Shown here piece by piece: positions 55,989-63,964 of a stretch of 64,000 bases of DNA. Source of the DNA: Chitinophagaceae bacterium PMP191F. Its GTDB lineage: Bacteria > Bacteroidota > Bacteroidia > Chitinophagales > Chitinophagaceae. The stretch spans positions 35,479 to 99,478 of the forward strand of contig LGYU01000036.1 in the NCBI GenBank assembly GCA_001302245.1. The letters run 5' to 3'. A program made the position numbers and the translations under genes. The notes under the pieces are model-generated. The model did not search any database, was not told where the DNA came from, and saw only the letters and a list, made by a program, of their open reading frames with translations. Position 1 is the first letter of the stretch, and each line of letters starts with the position of its first letter.

Positions 55989-57386
55989 TTAAAGTTGGTC
56001 TGTAAATAGGGCCAGGTTTCCTTTGGCAATGGCAACGGATAATAAAGACCGCCACAATTGTAATTGTGCAGCAGCGTTGTTCAGTTCAGCTTTTGTTAAC
56101 TCGTATTGCGACTGGTACAGCCGTGTATAATCAATCAATCCTGCTTCATAACTGAGCTTTAGTCCTTCATATACATCAGTAGCAATTTTCAATTGCACAG
56201 GCGTTTTAGAGGCAATCTTTGCATCCTGCCTGTATTGCAGGATGGCACTTTCTGTTTGCCTGGTAATGTCCAGACGGGCCTGGGCCAGCCTGGCTTCATC
56301 CGATCTCAACAACAGGTGGTATTGCTTTTTCTTCAGGTTGATCTTACTGAACTGTAAAACAGGAAAACTCAGTTGCAGGCCAACACCGGCATTGGTCCTG
56401 GAAAGATTCCAGCCATCGCCTTTATTTACGGTACCATTAGCACTGACACCTGACCCACGGGCATACAGGTTACCCCAGATATCCAACTGAGGTACCCAGC
56501 CACGTTGTGCTTCCCGCAAGCCAGCCTCCGTAACACTTCTTTGCGCTTCGAGATTTAGTAAGAAAGGGTGATTGCTGAGTGCAAAAGAATCTGCAATACT
56601 CAATGAAGGTTTAAAAACTGAATCTGTCAATAATATGTTTTCCGGTTCCGCATCAATACCGGTCAGTCTTTTAAGCTCTTCCAGTTTCTGCAGGCATGTT
56701 TTTTCAGTTTGCAGGTAATCAATCTCTGTTTGAATGATCACCGATTGGAACTGTGCGGTATCAATACCGGGTTTTAAACCATTTTTTGCCAGTACCAGCG
56801 ATTGTTCAAGGCTTACCCTGTACCGGCTGGTAACAGCTTCAGAAATGCGAAGTACCTGTTTAAGATAAAGTGTTTCCAGGTACAGGTTAGCAGCAGCATA
56901 CTGGTATTGAAATAACTGTTCATTATAAGCCGTATTGGCCTGCCTGTATTGAGCGGCTGCTTTTTCTATGGCTGCATTGCGCTGACCGAAAGTAAACGGA
57001 TTCCATTTTACAAGTGCACCCAACGCTGTACCAGGTACAAAATTCATTTCATTGGTAACAGAAGGCGGACCACTGATGGGCAATAAAAATCCCGGGTAGT
57101 TCATCCCGGTGATATTATTAAAAGTGGCAATATTCACCTGGTAACCGACCGTAAGATCAGGTATCAGGCCGTTTTTAACCAAAGGAATATCTTCTTTTTT
57201 GGCCGCTGCCTGCAGCCGGTACGATTCCAGCTGCGGCAGGTTATTCTGTACTTTCTCAAGTGTTTCTTTGATAGAAAGTTTTACCGGCTGCGCCATGCTA
57301 CCGGCAGGAATAACAGTTGTGAAAAAGACAGCAAATGAAACAGCAATAAAACTTATAAAACCCGGGGAAGAGTCTGATGCAGACAT
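55989..57386 (-). CDS. TolC-family outer-membrane efflux protein, system 3
   Basis: 465 residues. Signal peptide (about 1-32, SFAVFFTTVIPAGSMAQ). OEP repeat one starts KLSIKETLEKVQNNLPQLES, the second lies at RSVTEAGLREAQRGWVPQLD. No lipobox, unlike system 2. It opens the three-gene operon (channel, permease, adaptor); this order differs from systems 1 and 2. An AraC regulator is 232 bp upstream on the same strand. Confidence 0.92.
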   Translation of the reverse strand: MSASDSSPGFISFIAVSFAVFFTTVIPAGSMAQPVKLSIKETLEKVQNNLPQLESYRLQAAAKKEDIPLVKNGLIPDLTVGYQVNIATFNNITGMNYPGFLLPISGPPSVTNEMNFVPGTALGALVKWNPFTFGQRNAAIEKAAAQYRQANTAYNEQLFQYQYAAANLYLETLYLKQVLRISEAVTSRYRVSLEQSLVLAKNGLKPGIDTAQFQSVIIQTEIDYLQTEKTCLQKLEELKRLTGIDAEPENILLTDSVFKPSLSIADSFALSNHPFLLNLEAQRSVTEAGLREAQRGWVPQLDIWGNLYARGSGVSANGTVNKGDGWNLSRTNAGVGLQLSFPVLQFSKINLKKKQYHLLLRSDEARLAQARLDITRQTESAILQYRQDAKIASKTPVQLKIATDVYEGLKLSYEAGLIDYTRLYQSQYELTKAELNNAAAQLQLWRSLLSVAIAKGNLALFTDQL

Positions 57387-57617
57387 ACGTAATAATAATT
57401 TGGGGGCCTTGTACTAAAGGATATACTCACACCTGTATCAATAACAATTGCAGATCCGTGCGGACCCACAATTACCTGAGGCAAAGATTCAAATCAGGCT
57501 ACCTATTTCATGGTATATTTGAAAATAGTATGGTACTTCATCATAAAATAAAGGGGAACTAAACCGCCCGTTCTAGTATCAATCTTTCGGGAACGGTTTA
57601 TAAGAAACGGGACGATA

Positions 57618-58466
57618 TTACCTGTTTGATAACCGGAATGACTGCGGCGTTGCGCCGGTAATGCGTTTAAAATATTTTATAAAGTGCGATGCATCAATAA
57701 AATCAAGTGTCAATGCTATCTGGGAAACAGTATTGTTGGTATACAACAATAAACGTTTGGCTTCGCTGGTAATGAATTCAGCCAGCACTTCTGCCGATGA
57801 CTGGTCAACCGCTTTGCGGCAGGCTGCATTCAGGTTTTGCGGGGTGGTATTTAATTGCGCTGCATACAATTGTACAGAATTTTTTACTACCGTGCCGGCC
57901 TGTAACAGTTCCAGGAAAGCCTGGTACAGATCCGATCTTTGTTCCGATTTACGAATAATGGGTTGCGCTACTTCAATAATTTTAGCTAAAAGTGCTTTTA
58001 ACAAGCCTTCAATGATATGAAAATTTTGTTCGCTGTTTAAAGCATGCTCGTTCACCAGCAATTGGAACAATTGATCTATAGTCTGGTTATCTTTGACGAT
58101 GAGACAATGTTGACTGCTGAGCTTCGTCAATAATAATTTAAGTTCATTATCCAGGCTTTGCTGAATAAAGTTCTTCTTTATAAGAGCCACATAACCCGTT
58201 GCTTCACTTTCCAGGTCAAAATGATGTGTTTGTTCCTGTCGTACAAAAAAGACAACCGGTGGTGTTACTTCAAACCTGCGGGAATCAATGGTATGAAAAC
58301 CGCTTCCGCCAGACAGGTATATAATTTCAAAATAATTATTGTGTTTGTGTGGCGACGTTTTCCTGATCGCCTTTCTGAAAGGAGATATTTTAAAATTTTC
58401 TGCAGGCTGTGTTTTATCCTTAATATCAATACCGGAAGGGTTCATGGAAGCAGCATTTTGCTCCAT
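57618..58466 (-). CDS. AraC-family transcriptional regulator upstream of RND operon 3
   Basis: 282 residues. The N-terminal cupin sensor (about 30-110) shows SPHKHNNYFEIIYLSGGSGF; C-terminal HTH domain reads VSQIALTLDFIDASHFIKYF with KRITGATPQSFR. It is on the same strand as RND operon 3, 232 bp upstream of the channel gene, and may regulate it; the evidence is position only. The spacer has no clear terminator, only an imperfect AAACCG/CGGTTT pairing. Confidence 0.93.
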   Translation of the reverse strand: MEQNAASMNPSGIDIKDKTQPAENFKISPFRKAIRKTSPHKHNNYFEIIYLSGGSGFHTIDSRRFEVTPPVVFFVRQEQTHHFDLESEATGYVALIKKNFIQQSLDNELKLLLTKLSSQHCLIVKDNQTIDQLFQLLVNEHALNSEQNFHIIEGLLKALLAKIIEVAQPIIRKSEQRSDLYQAFLELLQAGTVVKNSVQLYAAQLNTTPQNLNAACRKAVDQSSAEVLAEFITSEAKRLLLYTNNTVSQIALTLDFIDASHFIKYFKRITGATPQSFRLSNR

Positions 58467-58881
58467 TGCAATATAACTATAACATTATCAATACCGGAAA
58501 ATAGTTGTGGTTTATCGACTTCAAAGCCAGTAATGGCACCTCCAGGCTACCTTTTGCTACTGCCCTGAACTGGATTATTTCGAACTAGAGACCTATCGGG
58601 ATTTTATTAAATACCTGCAAGACACCTTTCCATGCGCCTTTTTGTTGATCTGTTTGGATAGTTGTAGACAGGGTCAAAAGATATATTTAATGATAACTAA
58701 AATAGATTCCTTGCTTTTTCAAAAGCAGCCCTTACTTCCAGCAAGATAACTTTTATCAAATCATCATAAACCATCCCTGAAATATATGATACAGCCTGAT
58801 TAAAGTATACGCAATTTAAAATATGATGTAATTACATAGTCATTGCAGCATTAAATCAAGCTATCTTGATAAGCAGAACTC
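58467..58881. other. AT-rich spacer with coding debris
   Basis: No intact gene. On the minus strand a 44-codon open stretch (58697-58831) reads YFNQAVSYISGMVYDDLIKV and ends EVRAAFEKARNLF, which looks like the C-terminus of a real protein without its start. Rest is AT-rich. Confidence 0.3.
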
Positions 58882-59056
58882 ATAAACTTGAAATATTTGC
58901 TTATTGACACTAACGTTTGGACGACAGATCTCCTTTTTAAAAGATACTGATAATTATTTGCTGGCAACCTTAGAAAGCTGGGTCATAAACAAACCTATTT
59001 CTTTGATTGTTCCAGAAGTCATTAAAAACAAGGAATGGTCGAAAACGAAAGTATTA
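58882..59056 (+). pseudogene. Truncated, frameshifted PIN-domain remnant
   Basis: In the frame opening near 58882 the text INLKYLLIDTNVWTTDLLFK is the start of a PIN nuclease domain, with its first active-site Asp. It stops at 58950. In the next frame, from 58940, it goes on as DNYLLATLESWVINKPISLI and VPEVIKNKEWSKTK, with the second acidic residue. A one-base change near 58945 broke it, and the rest (about 90 residues) is missing where the orphan gene ends. Similar to the PIN-like/DUF4935 type; function as a toxin or defence nuclease is inference. Confidence 0.55.
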
Positions 59057-59080
59057 TATACTAAATGCTTAGCGATGACT

Positions 59081-60700
59081 TTAATCTTTGTTGACATCAA
59101 GAAACTTTTTACTGAATGTATTGAGCGTATAAAGCGATTTAACAAAAATATCAAAGGCAACCTGCCTGTAATTATTATCCTTAATATCAAAAAACACAAC
59201 AGCTTTCTGGCAACTTTTATTGGAGATACTGAAACGGTGAGCCATCATACCCGATCGCAAATCCTGCAAGTTCCGGAGAAAGGTTATCATGTCGGGTATT
59301 TCAATTTGATGATGAGCAAGAAAACGTTCAAGTTTGGCAATACCTTTTTCGTTATCCACTTTTGACAATTCTTTGACCAGCATTTCTTCATTCAGACTAT
59401 CTATTGTTAACTTTACCAAGATTAACATTTGTTCACAAAAGGATCGAACATTATTTTCAGACGGCAAATGGAGAGCATCGAAATGATGCAAATCGCCCCC
59501 TACCTGATCCTTGTAAAAATACCAACCATATTTTTCAAACCATTTTTTGTTGAATTGTCGGTATTTATCTTTAAAACGAACATCAATAGAATCAGATTCT
59601 CTTTCCCAATTCCCTAAAATCATAGTATCATAGAAAGCTCTACTAATCCCTTTACCCGCGTAGGGAGCAATGTTATGATGTTTCCAATGTAACTGTTCCT
59701 TTTGCGGTAGCATAGTCAAGTCATTGAGAAATACAACAACATAATCATTATTATTATTATCTATTTTTAAACTAATGAATGAGGATTGCAGATGAAAGCC
59801 ACTAACCTTATATTTCTGCGGGTGATCATAGTACTTATTAAGTACCTCCTTTTTAAAGTACACCGGTGTAAAGAATCGGTGCTCCTCAGAATTACAAGGT
59901 ACGGATTGCTCGGTGCCATCTTCATTATAGCCGATAATAAAGCTTTCATGGGCTTCCTCGTTTAGATCAAACCAAAACTTATTGCTTTTTACAGGGTCAT
60001 ATTTTAGTATTGTTTTGCCAATAACCCAGCTCTGCAGGTTCTTTTCGTCCATTCCTTCAACCATTCTGATCAGGTGATGGTAATTGGAGCTGTCGCTGAT
60101 AAAGTCGTCATTTTTGGAAACAAATGCGGCACCGGCACCTTCTATATCCGTCATACACATGAAATCAAAACACATAGAAAGATGTACCTTACGTACAGCA
60201 AGATATTCGACTAGGAACTTTAATTTGATGCGTACCTGCTGTTCAGTTACATTAATCACCTCCTCTGTATCTCCGAGATCGTCGACAAAATAATAGCATC
60301 TGTTTTGCTTAGAGTTAGCCTGCTCATAAAGCTTGAAGTAGTTGACAAACTCTTGAGAAACGTCTACATAGCTCTCACTGACATGGGCGAACCATCTCGG
60401 ATAAATAAAAGGCTCCAATCCATCTTCAGCAAAAGTGTGATATTCAGTGACCGGCTGACCATTCTTATATTGGGTTATTACACTGGGATGGCCTTCGCTT
60501 CCCCAACGAATGCCCCAGTCACGGTTTTCCAAATACTTGTTCAAATAACCTGGTTTAACCAGACAACAATATATAGCTGATTCTACACCATCGACTGTGT
60601 TGTTTTGGTAAACTTCGATCCAACCTCGGTCGATGAATCGCTTTCCGATTTTGTCGTGTTGTGTTGCTAAACTAAAAATTTGCTCATTCATAACGTTCAA
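59081..60700 (-). CDS. Orphan 539-residue protein with HEPN-like RX5H motif
   Basis: I do not recognise the family. No signal peptide or membrane segment. Aromatic-rich N-terminal two-thirds, with segments such as RDWGIRWGSEGHPSVI (about 60-75), CFDFMCMTDIEGAG (177-190) and FLNDLTMLPQKEQLHWKHH (324-342). The C-terminal 120 residues look all-helical, and LQDLRSGMMAHR (478-489) gives Arg482-X5-His488, the signature of HEPN ribonucleases. Base composition is more AT-rich than the core genes. It lies tail to tail with the PIN remnant and behind an inverted repeat at its promoter. May be a nucleic-acid-targeting toxin or defence protein; that is inference. Confidence 0.7.
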   Translation of the reverse strand: MNVMNEQIFSLATQHDKIGKRFIDRGWIEVYQNNTVDGVESAIYCCLVKPGYLNKYLENRDWGIRWGSEGHPSVITQYKNGQPVTEYHTFAEDGLEPFIYPRWFAHVSESYVDVSQEFVNYFKLYEQANSKQNRCYYFVDDLGDTEEVINVTEQQVRIKLKFLVEYLAVRKVHLSMCFDFMCMTDIEGAGAAFVSKNDDFISDSSNYHHLIRMVEGMDEKNLQSWVIGKTILKYDPVKSNKFWFDLNEEAHESFIIGYNEDGTEQSVPCNSEEHRFFTPVYFKKEVLNKYYDHPQKYKVSGFHLQSSFISLKIDNNNNDYVVVFLNDLTMLPQKEQLHWKHHNIAPYAGKGISRAFYDTMILGNWERESDSIDVRFKDKYRQFNKKWFEKYGWYFYKDQVGGDLHHFDALHLPSENNVRSFCEQMLILVKLTIDSLNEEMLVKELSKVDNEKGIAKLERFLAHHQIEIPDMITFLRNLQDLRSGMMAHRFSISNKSCQKAVVFFDIKDNNYRQVAFDIFVKSLYTLNTFSKKFLDVNKD

Positions 60701-60734
60701 TTGCAGAATTCGATCCGCAGGACAAATTAATTGT

Positions 60735-60763
60735 ATTACTGCGCAGTCAAATTACGCAGTGAA
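60735..60763. promoter_or_regulatory. Inverted repeat upstream of the orphan gene
   Basis: ACTGCG (60738-60743) and CGCAGT (60755-60760) form an inverted repeat with an 11-bp spacer, extended by flanking T/A pairs; the left part also holds a perfect ACTGCGCAGT palindrome. Position is 38 bp before the ATG at 60700, where an operator would sit. Confidence 0.4.
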
Positions 60764-60967
60764 AAATTATTTCCCAGGATTAATTGTTTCAGGCCTAGTT
60801 AACCTATAAATCTTTCGAAAAATATTGCCAGTGAAAAAATTTGGCTCTTGCCGCAAGATGCTTTTATAAACTGAGATAAGTTATTTGTTAGCGCCTGTTT
60901 AATTTAACCCATTCGAACTTGACTGATATACAAATATTTGCATGCCCTCTTAAAATTTCATACGCTG

Positions 60968-62299
60968 CTAAAACTCTGTGTGCACCCGAATTGAAAAAAT
61001 ATTTACCGGCCCCCTGTCTTTATTATAACCCGGATTTATCACAAACTGGTAATCTGCAGTCAACCATAAAGGAGCAGTGGCCGAAGGCCTCAAACTATAA
61101 TAACATTCTGTTATGGCTTCGGTGCCATAATTTAAAGCGCCATCTCCCAGCATAAATCCTGATCCGCCATTAGTGAGATAATTTTTGTGCTCCTGCGAAA
61201 GACCGTTTAATACTACGGCGATACCGGCATTGTCGCCTTTCCTTTTCCATGCGTTTCCTTTATAGGAAAGCCCTATTGAAAAAGTTCGGTCAATTTCGGT
61301 AAAAGCCCATGTTTCATTTTTCCCGTCACTCCATCCAATCCTGCCAAACATTCCGGCATTAGCATTGAGTTCCTGGTTAAAGTTAATACCACACCCCCAT
61401 TTCGTTCTCCCCAGTTGCCTGGTAGATATTACATTGGGAGTAACTGCCCGCTTAATTGCTTCTGAGTAATTTCCCATATTGGCATCGTTGAGATAAAATA
61501 ATAAGCCAATATTTCCTTTCTTTCTATTGATATAAAATGTCCTGTCTATTTCGGCATTATACGACAAAGCAAAGCTGTCTTTGAAGTTGGTATTTAAATT
61601 TGCTCCATTGGCTTCTTTGGGAAGGGTGGCAATTGCCAGCTTGTAAGACATGTTGTTCAGTTGCACTTCAGTTGCAAAACTATAGGTATATCCCCTCACA
61701 TTAGCAGCATAATCCCATGCGCCATTATTCATCAATGCCCAATTTAAAAATTGCGTGCGGGGAGAATTACTATACTCATTATTATCAAACAAATCGCCGA
61801 GAGAAAATTTTCCAAAGTAAAAATTTAAATAATTTTTTGGCTTGAAACCACTTAACTGATTAGCGTCATCTTCCTGCCATTCCCTTTCTTTTCCAAGAGG
61901 AAAAGTTTGTTTCAAAAAGCATCTGGCCCAATAAAGAGTAGGAGAAGGACTACCAACACGAAATGTTTCGCCGTTTGATGATCCTGCCATACCTACAGCT
62001 CCACTTAAACCGCTTCCACCGGCAATTTCAGGATTAATATAAAATTCAGCTCCTTTCCATAAGGCAGCCCCGGCATATAAAGTAGCAGTAATTGAATTTT
62101 GTTTTTCTTCCTTACCAATCAAACTGTTTACACCTTCGTAAGGAGAACGAAAAGAAGGTTTGTATTGATATACGTATGTTGCTTGAAAATGCCAATTAAT
62201 CCTGGTTTGTTGTTTAACTGAATCCTGAGAATACGAATATTTTCCACATACAATGGAAACTGAAAATGCTAATATAATTTTCAAATTCTTTGCAGTCAT
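60968..62299 (-). CDS. OprB-family carbohydrate porin
   Basis: 443 residues with a signal peptide ending YSYSQ (about 25). OprB-like features: NWHFQATYVYQYKPSFRS at the N-terminus, EFYINPEIAGGSGLSG, a KPKNYLNFYFGKFSLGD stretch, and the closing TADYQFVINPGYNKDRGPVN plus IFSIRVHTEF ending in Phe. It makes a 16-strand barrel for sugar passage. Here it is alone with no sugar operon. It is the only clearly housekeeping-type gene in the AT-rich end. Confidence 0.9.
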   Translation of the reverse strand: MTAKNLKIILAFSVSIVCGKYSYSQDSVKQQTRINWHFQATYVYQYKPSFRSPYEGVNSLIGKEEKQNSITATLYAGAALWKGAEFYINPEIAGGSGLSGAVGMAGSSNGETFRVGSPSPTLYWARCFLKQTFPLGKEREWQEDDANQLSGFKPKNYLNFYFGKFSLGDLFDNNEYSNSPRTQFLNWALMNNGAWDYAANVRGYTYSFATEVQLNNMSYKLAIATLPKEANGANLNTNFKDSFALSYNAEIDRTFYINRKKGNIGLLFYLNDANMGNYSEAIKRAVTPNVISTRQLGRTKWGCGINFNQELNANAGMFGRIGWSDGKNETWAFTEIDRTFSIGLSYKGNAWKRKGDNAGIAVVLNGLSQEHKNYLTNGGSGFMLGDGALNYGTEAITECYYSLRPSATAPLWLTADYQFVINPGYNKDRGPVNIFSIRVHTEF

Positions 62300-62509
62300 A
62301 ACAAAGTTATTTCACATTTCATTGGCCTTTTTGATAAAAATAGGTCAATGAAATTACCTATATCTGGTTGTAGTATTCTTATTACTTCATCATTTTTATA
62401 CATTCTTCTAAATAACTGTAAAAGTCATTAAAAGTAAGCAGGCCGCAGTAATGATGTTAATCTTAATAATAGAAAACGATCGGGTATCTCTGTGAATGTG
62501 TTTAAAAGT

Positions 62510-62725
62510 CTAAAAAAGCAAGCTTAGGGCCCAGATATTATTCCAAAAGAAAAATATTAGAAAAGTAAAAAGTTGTAAGAAATCTAACAGATAAGCCACC
62601 CGCAACTCCCTCAATTTATAGAACGAGTACATGTTGTTAAGTGTGTCAACCGTGTAATAATGCCGTCCTTTCACAGATATTTTTCCTGGAACGCGAAGCT
62701 TTTTATAGTCATAGCGTTCATGGTG
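62510..62725 (-). pseudogene. Open 71-codon frame without a start codon, coding debris
   Basis: Minus strand, stop to stop. The text ERYDYKKLRVPGKISVKGRH and YYTVDTLNNMYSFYKLRELR looks like real protein, then a hydrophobic AYLLDFLQLFTFLIFFFW tail. No ATG near the 5' end; a GTG in the middle could give a 53-residue product. Family unknown; possibly the C-terminus of a lost gene. Confidence 0.3.
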
Positions 62726-62763
62726 TTAAACAATCAATGAATCGCTACACGTAAAAGGAGTAT

Positions 62764-62801
62764 AAAAAAACAACGAAACTCTGTACCGTATTGAGTTTCG
62801 T
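62764..62801 (-). terminator. Terminator after the tRNA-like element
   Basis: Perfect 9-bp stem ACGAAACTC/GAGTTTCGT (62773-62781 and 62793-62801). The A7 at 62764-62770 becomes the T-run of the minus-strand transcript. It directly follows the 3' end of the tRNA-like sequence. Confidence 0.8.
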
Positions 62802-62807
62802 CGTTTG

Positions 62808-62878
62808 TGAACCGGATTGGATTCGAACCATGGCCTTCCCGCCTGAAGCGGGATGCTCTTCCGCTCAGCTAACCAAAC
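62808..62878 (-). pseudogene. Degenerate tRNA-like gene, anticodon-loop triplet TCA
   Basis: Minus strand: D-arm GCTGAGCGGAAGAGC, anticodon arm TCCCG-CTTCAGG-CGGGA (loop positions 34-36 are TCA), T-loop TTCGAAT and 3' end AATCCGGTTCA. The acceptor stem is broken: the 5' side is GTTTGGT where GAACCGG is needed, and the T stem is missing one base (CATGG against CCAAT). It therefore reads as a pseudo-tRNA. If it were functional, the TCA anticodon would read UGA; I think decay more likely. Confidence 0.65.
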
Positions 62879-62904
62879 AAAAAAGCAAGTCTTTCAACTT
62901 GCTT
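62879..62904 (-). terminator. Terminator between two tRNA-like fragments
   Basis: Stem AAGCAAGT-CTTTCA-ACTTGCTT (8 bp), with A6 at 62879-62884 read as T on the minus strand. It sits right before the pseudo-tRNA. Confidence 0.75.
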
Positions 62905-62910
62905 GCTTTC

Positions 62911-62938
62911 GGTGAACAGGATTGTACTATTATCGAAC
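62911..62938 (-). pseudogene. Second tRNA 3'-end fragment
   Basis: Minus strand: GTTCGATA-like T-loop text, then AATCCTGTTCACC, the same kind of 3' acceptor end as many tRNA genes. The 5' half is absent; upstream is unrelated AT-rich DNA. Confidence 0.5.
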
Positions 62939-63145
62939 AATTTGCATGAGAATTTACGATTGCTGATAAGCTTAAAACAATAATAATTAATGATTTATTA
63001 TAATACTACTGTATCTGTAGGATGCCACATGATCTTAATCAGGGTCAATTTCTATATAACCTAATATCAGGTGTTTAAACGTTTTTTTATGCCGACAGAT
63101 GAAATATCTTACAAGACTGTTTTTCCTTCACCTTTAATTCTGAAC

Positions 63146-63892
63146 ATGAAAAAGATATTTCCGTTTACTGGCTTATTACTGTTATTGTCTGCCACTATCA
63201 TTAGTTGTAACGATGCGGGTTCTGTCGCTGGTGTCAAGGCAGATAGCGCCAGTATTGCTCCGCTGGATAGTTTGACACAATGGGATTCAGCACTTGCGCC
63301 AAAAGCAACAAGCGAAATCAAACTGATTTTAAAGCCCGATAGCCAAACAGACAAATCGCTAAACCCGAAAACGGCAGATAGTGCTTTCATCATTGCTTCT
63401 GAGATTTTCAACACACCTGCATTTCAGCAAACTATCCGGCAATTAAATTTCAAATACTCGAGCTATTGCCGTGACCGGACTAATTGTAAAAGAAACGAAA
63501 AAGACAGGTCGGAAAGAATAACCGGGCAAACGGTACTGGATGACCTGTTCAAAGAAAAAGCGCCAGCAATAACGTTTCATCTGCTGAAAGAGGGTGGCGC
63601 TTTGGGCAGTACCTGTCCGGGAGAATATGATATGACGGCCTACTATAACAATATTATGACTGATATGGATGATGATCCTTTTCCACCAGCTTATAAGATT
63701 GCCGTAAACGTGTGTCATGAATACATGCACCAGGTTGGTTATTGCCATATTTACAATAGGCTGAACGAGCCTAATGGGAAGCCGGATAGCCGTTACATCA
63801 ATGATGATGTCACTTACCGTGTAGGATGGGAAGCTTATTACCTCGTAAAAAAATGGTTTGAGGATAAAAAAGTTATCAAGGGATTACCATAA
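63146..63892 (+). CDS. Lipoprotein with metzincin-type zinc motif
   Basis: 248 residues from the ATG at 63146. The frame is open back to 63071, but the shorter start gives a clean lipoprotein signal (FTGLLLLLSATIISC, Cys21). A disordered Ser/Thr/Asp-rich linker (22-80) is followed by a catalytic domain. HEYMHQVGYCH (191-201) fits the metzincin HExxHxxGxxH pattern: His191 and His195 with Glu192, third His201. Four Cys (108, 114, 157, 190) could pair. No Met-turn is obvious, and I do not recognise the family. It is flanked by tRNA-like fragments. Confidence 0.8.
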   Translation: MKKIFPFTGLLLLLSATIISCNDAGSVAGVKADSASIAPLDSLTQWDSALAPKATSEIKLILKPDSQTDKSLNPKTADSAFIIASEIFNTPAFQQTIRQLNFKYSSYCRDRTNCKRNEKDRSERITGQTVLDDLFKEKAPAITFHLLKEGGALGSTCPGEYDMTAYYNNIMTDMDDDPFPPAYKIAVNVCHEYMHQVGYCHIYNRLNEPNGKPDSRYINDDVTYRVGWEAYYLVKKWFEDKKVIKGLP

Positions 63893-63964
63893 TCGCAGTT
63901 TTGGCAGAAATAACCATAATGTAATTGATTTAACTCACAACAGCTTTATTCAGGACCAACATGT

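Noticed and set aside
52840..56055. Longer start at 56055 for the third RND permease
   Set aside because: The extra 25 residues overlap the channel gene and lack family likeness; the ATG at 55980 gives the standard N-terminus.
58904..59365. 153-codon plus-strand frame
   Set aside because: Its first part is the shifted half of the PIN remnant, and the rest is antisense to the end of the orphan gene. Not an intact gene.
62808..62878. Functional selenocysteine tRNA
   Set aside because: The variable arm is short and the acceptor stem unpaired; selenocysteine tRNAs have a long variable arm and an extended acceptor.
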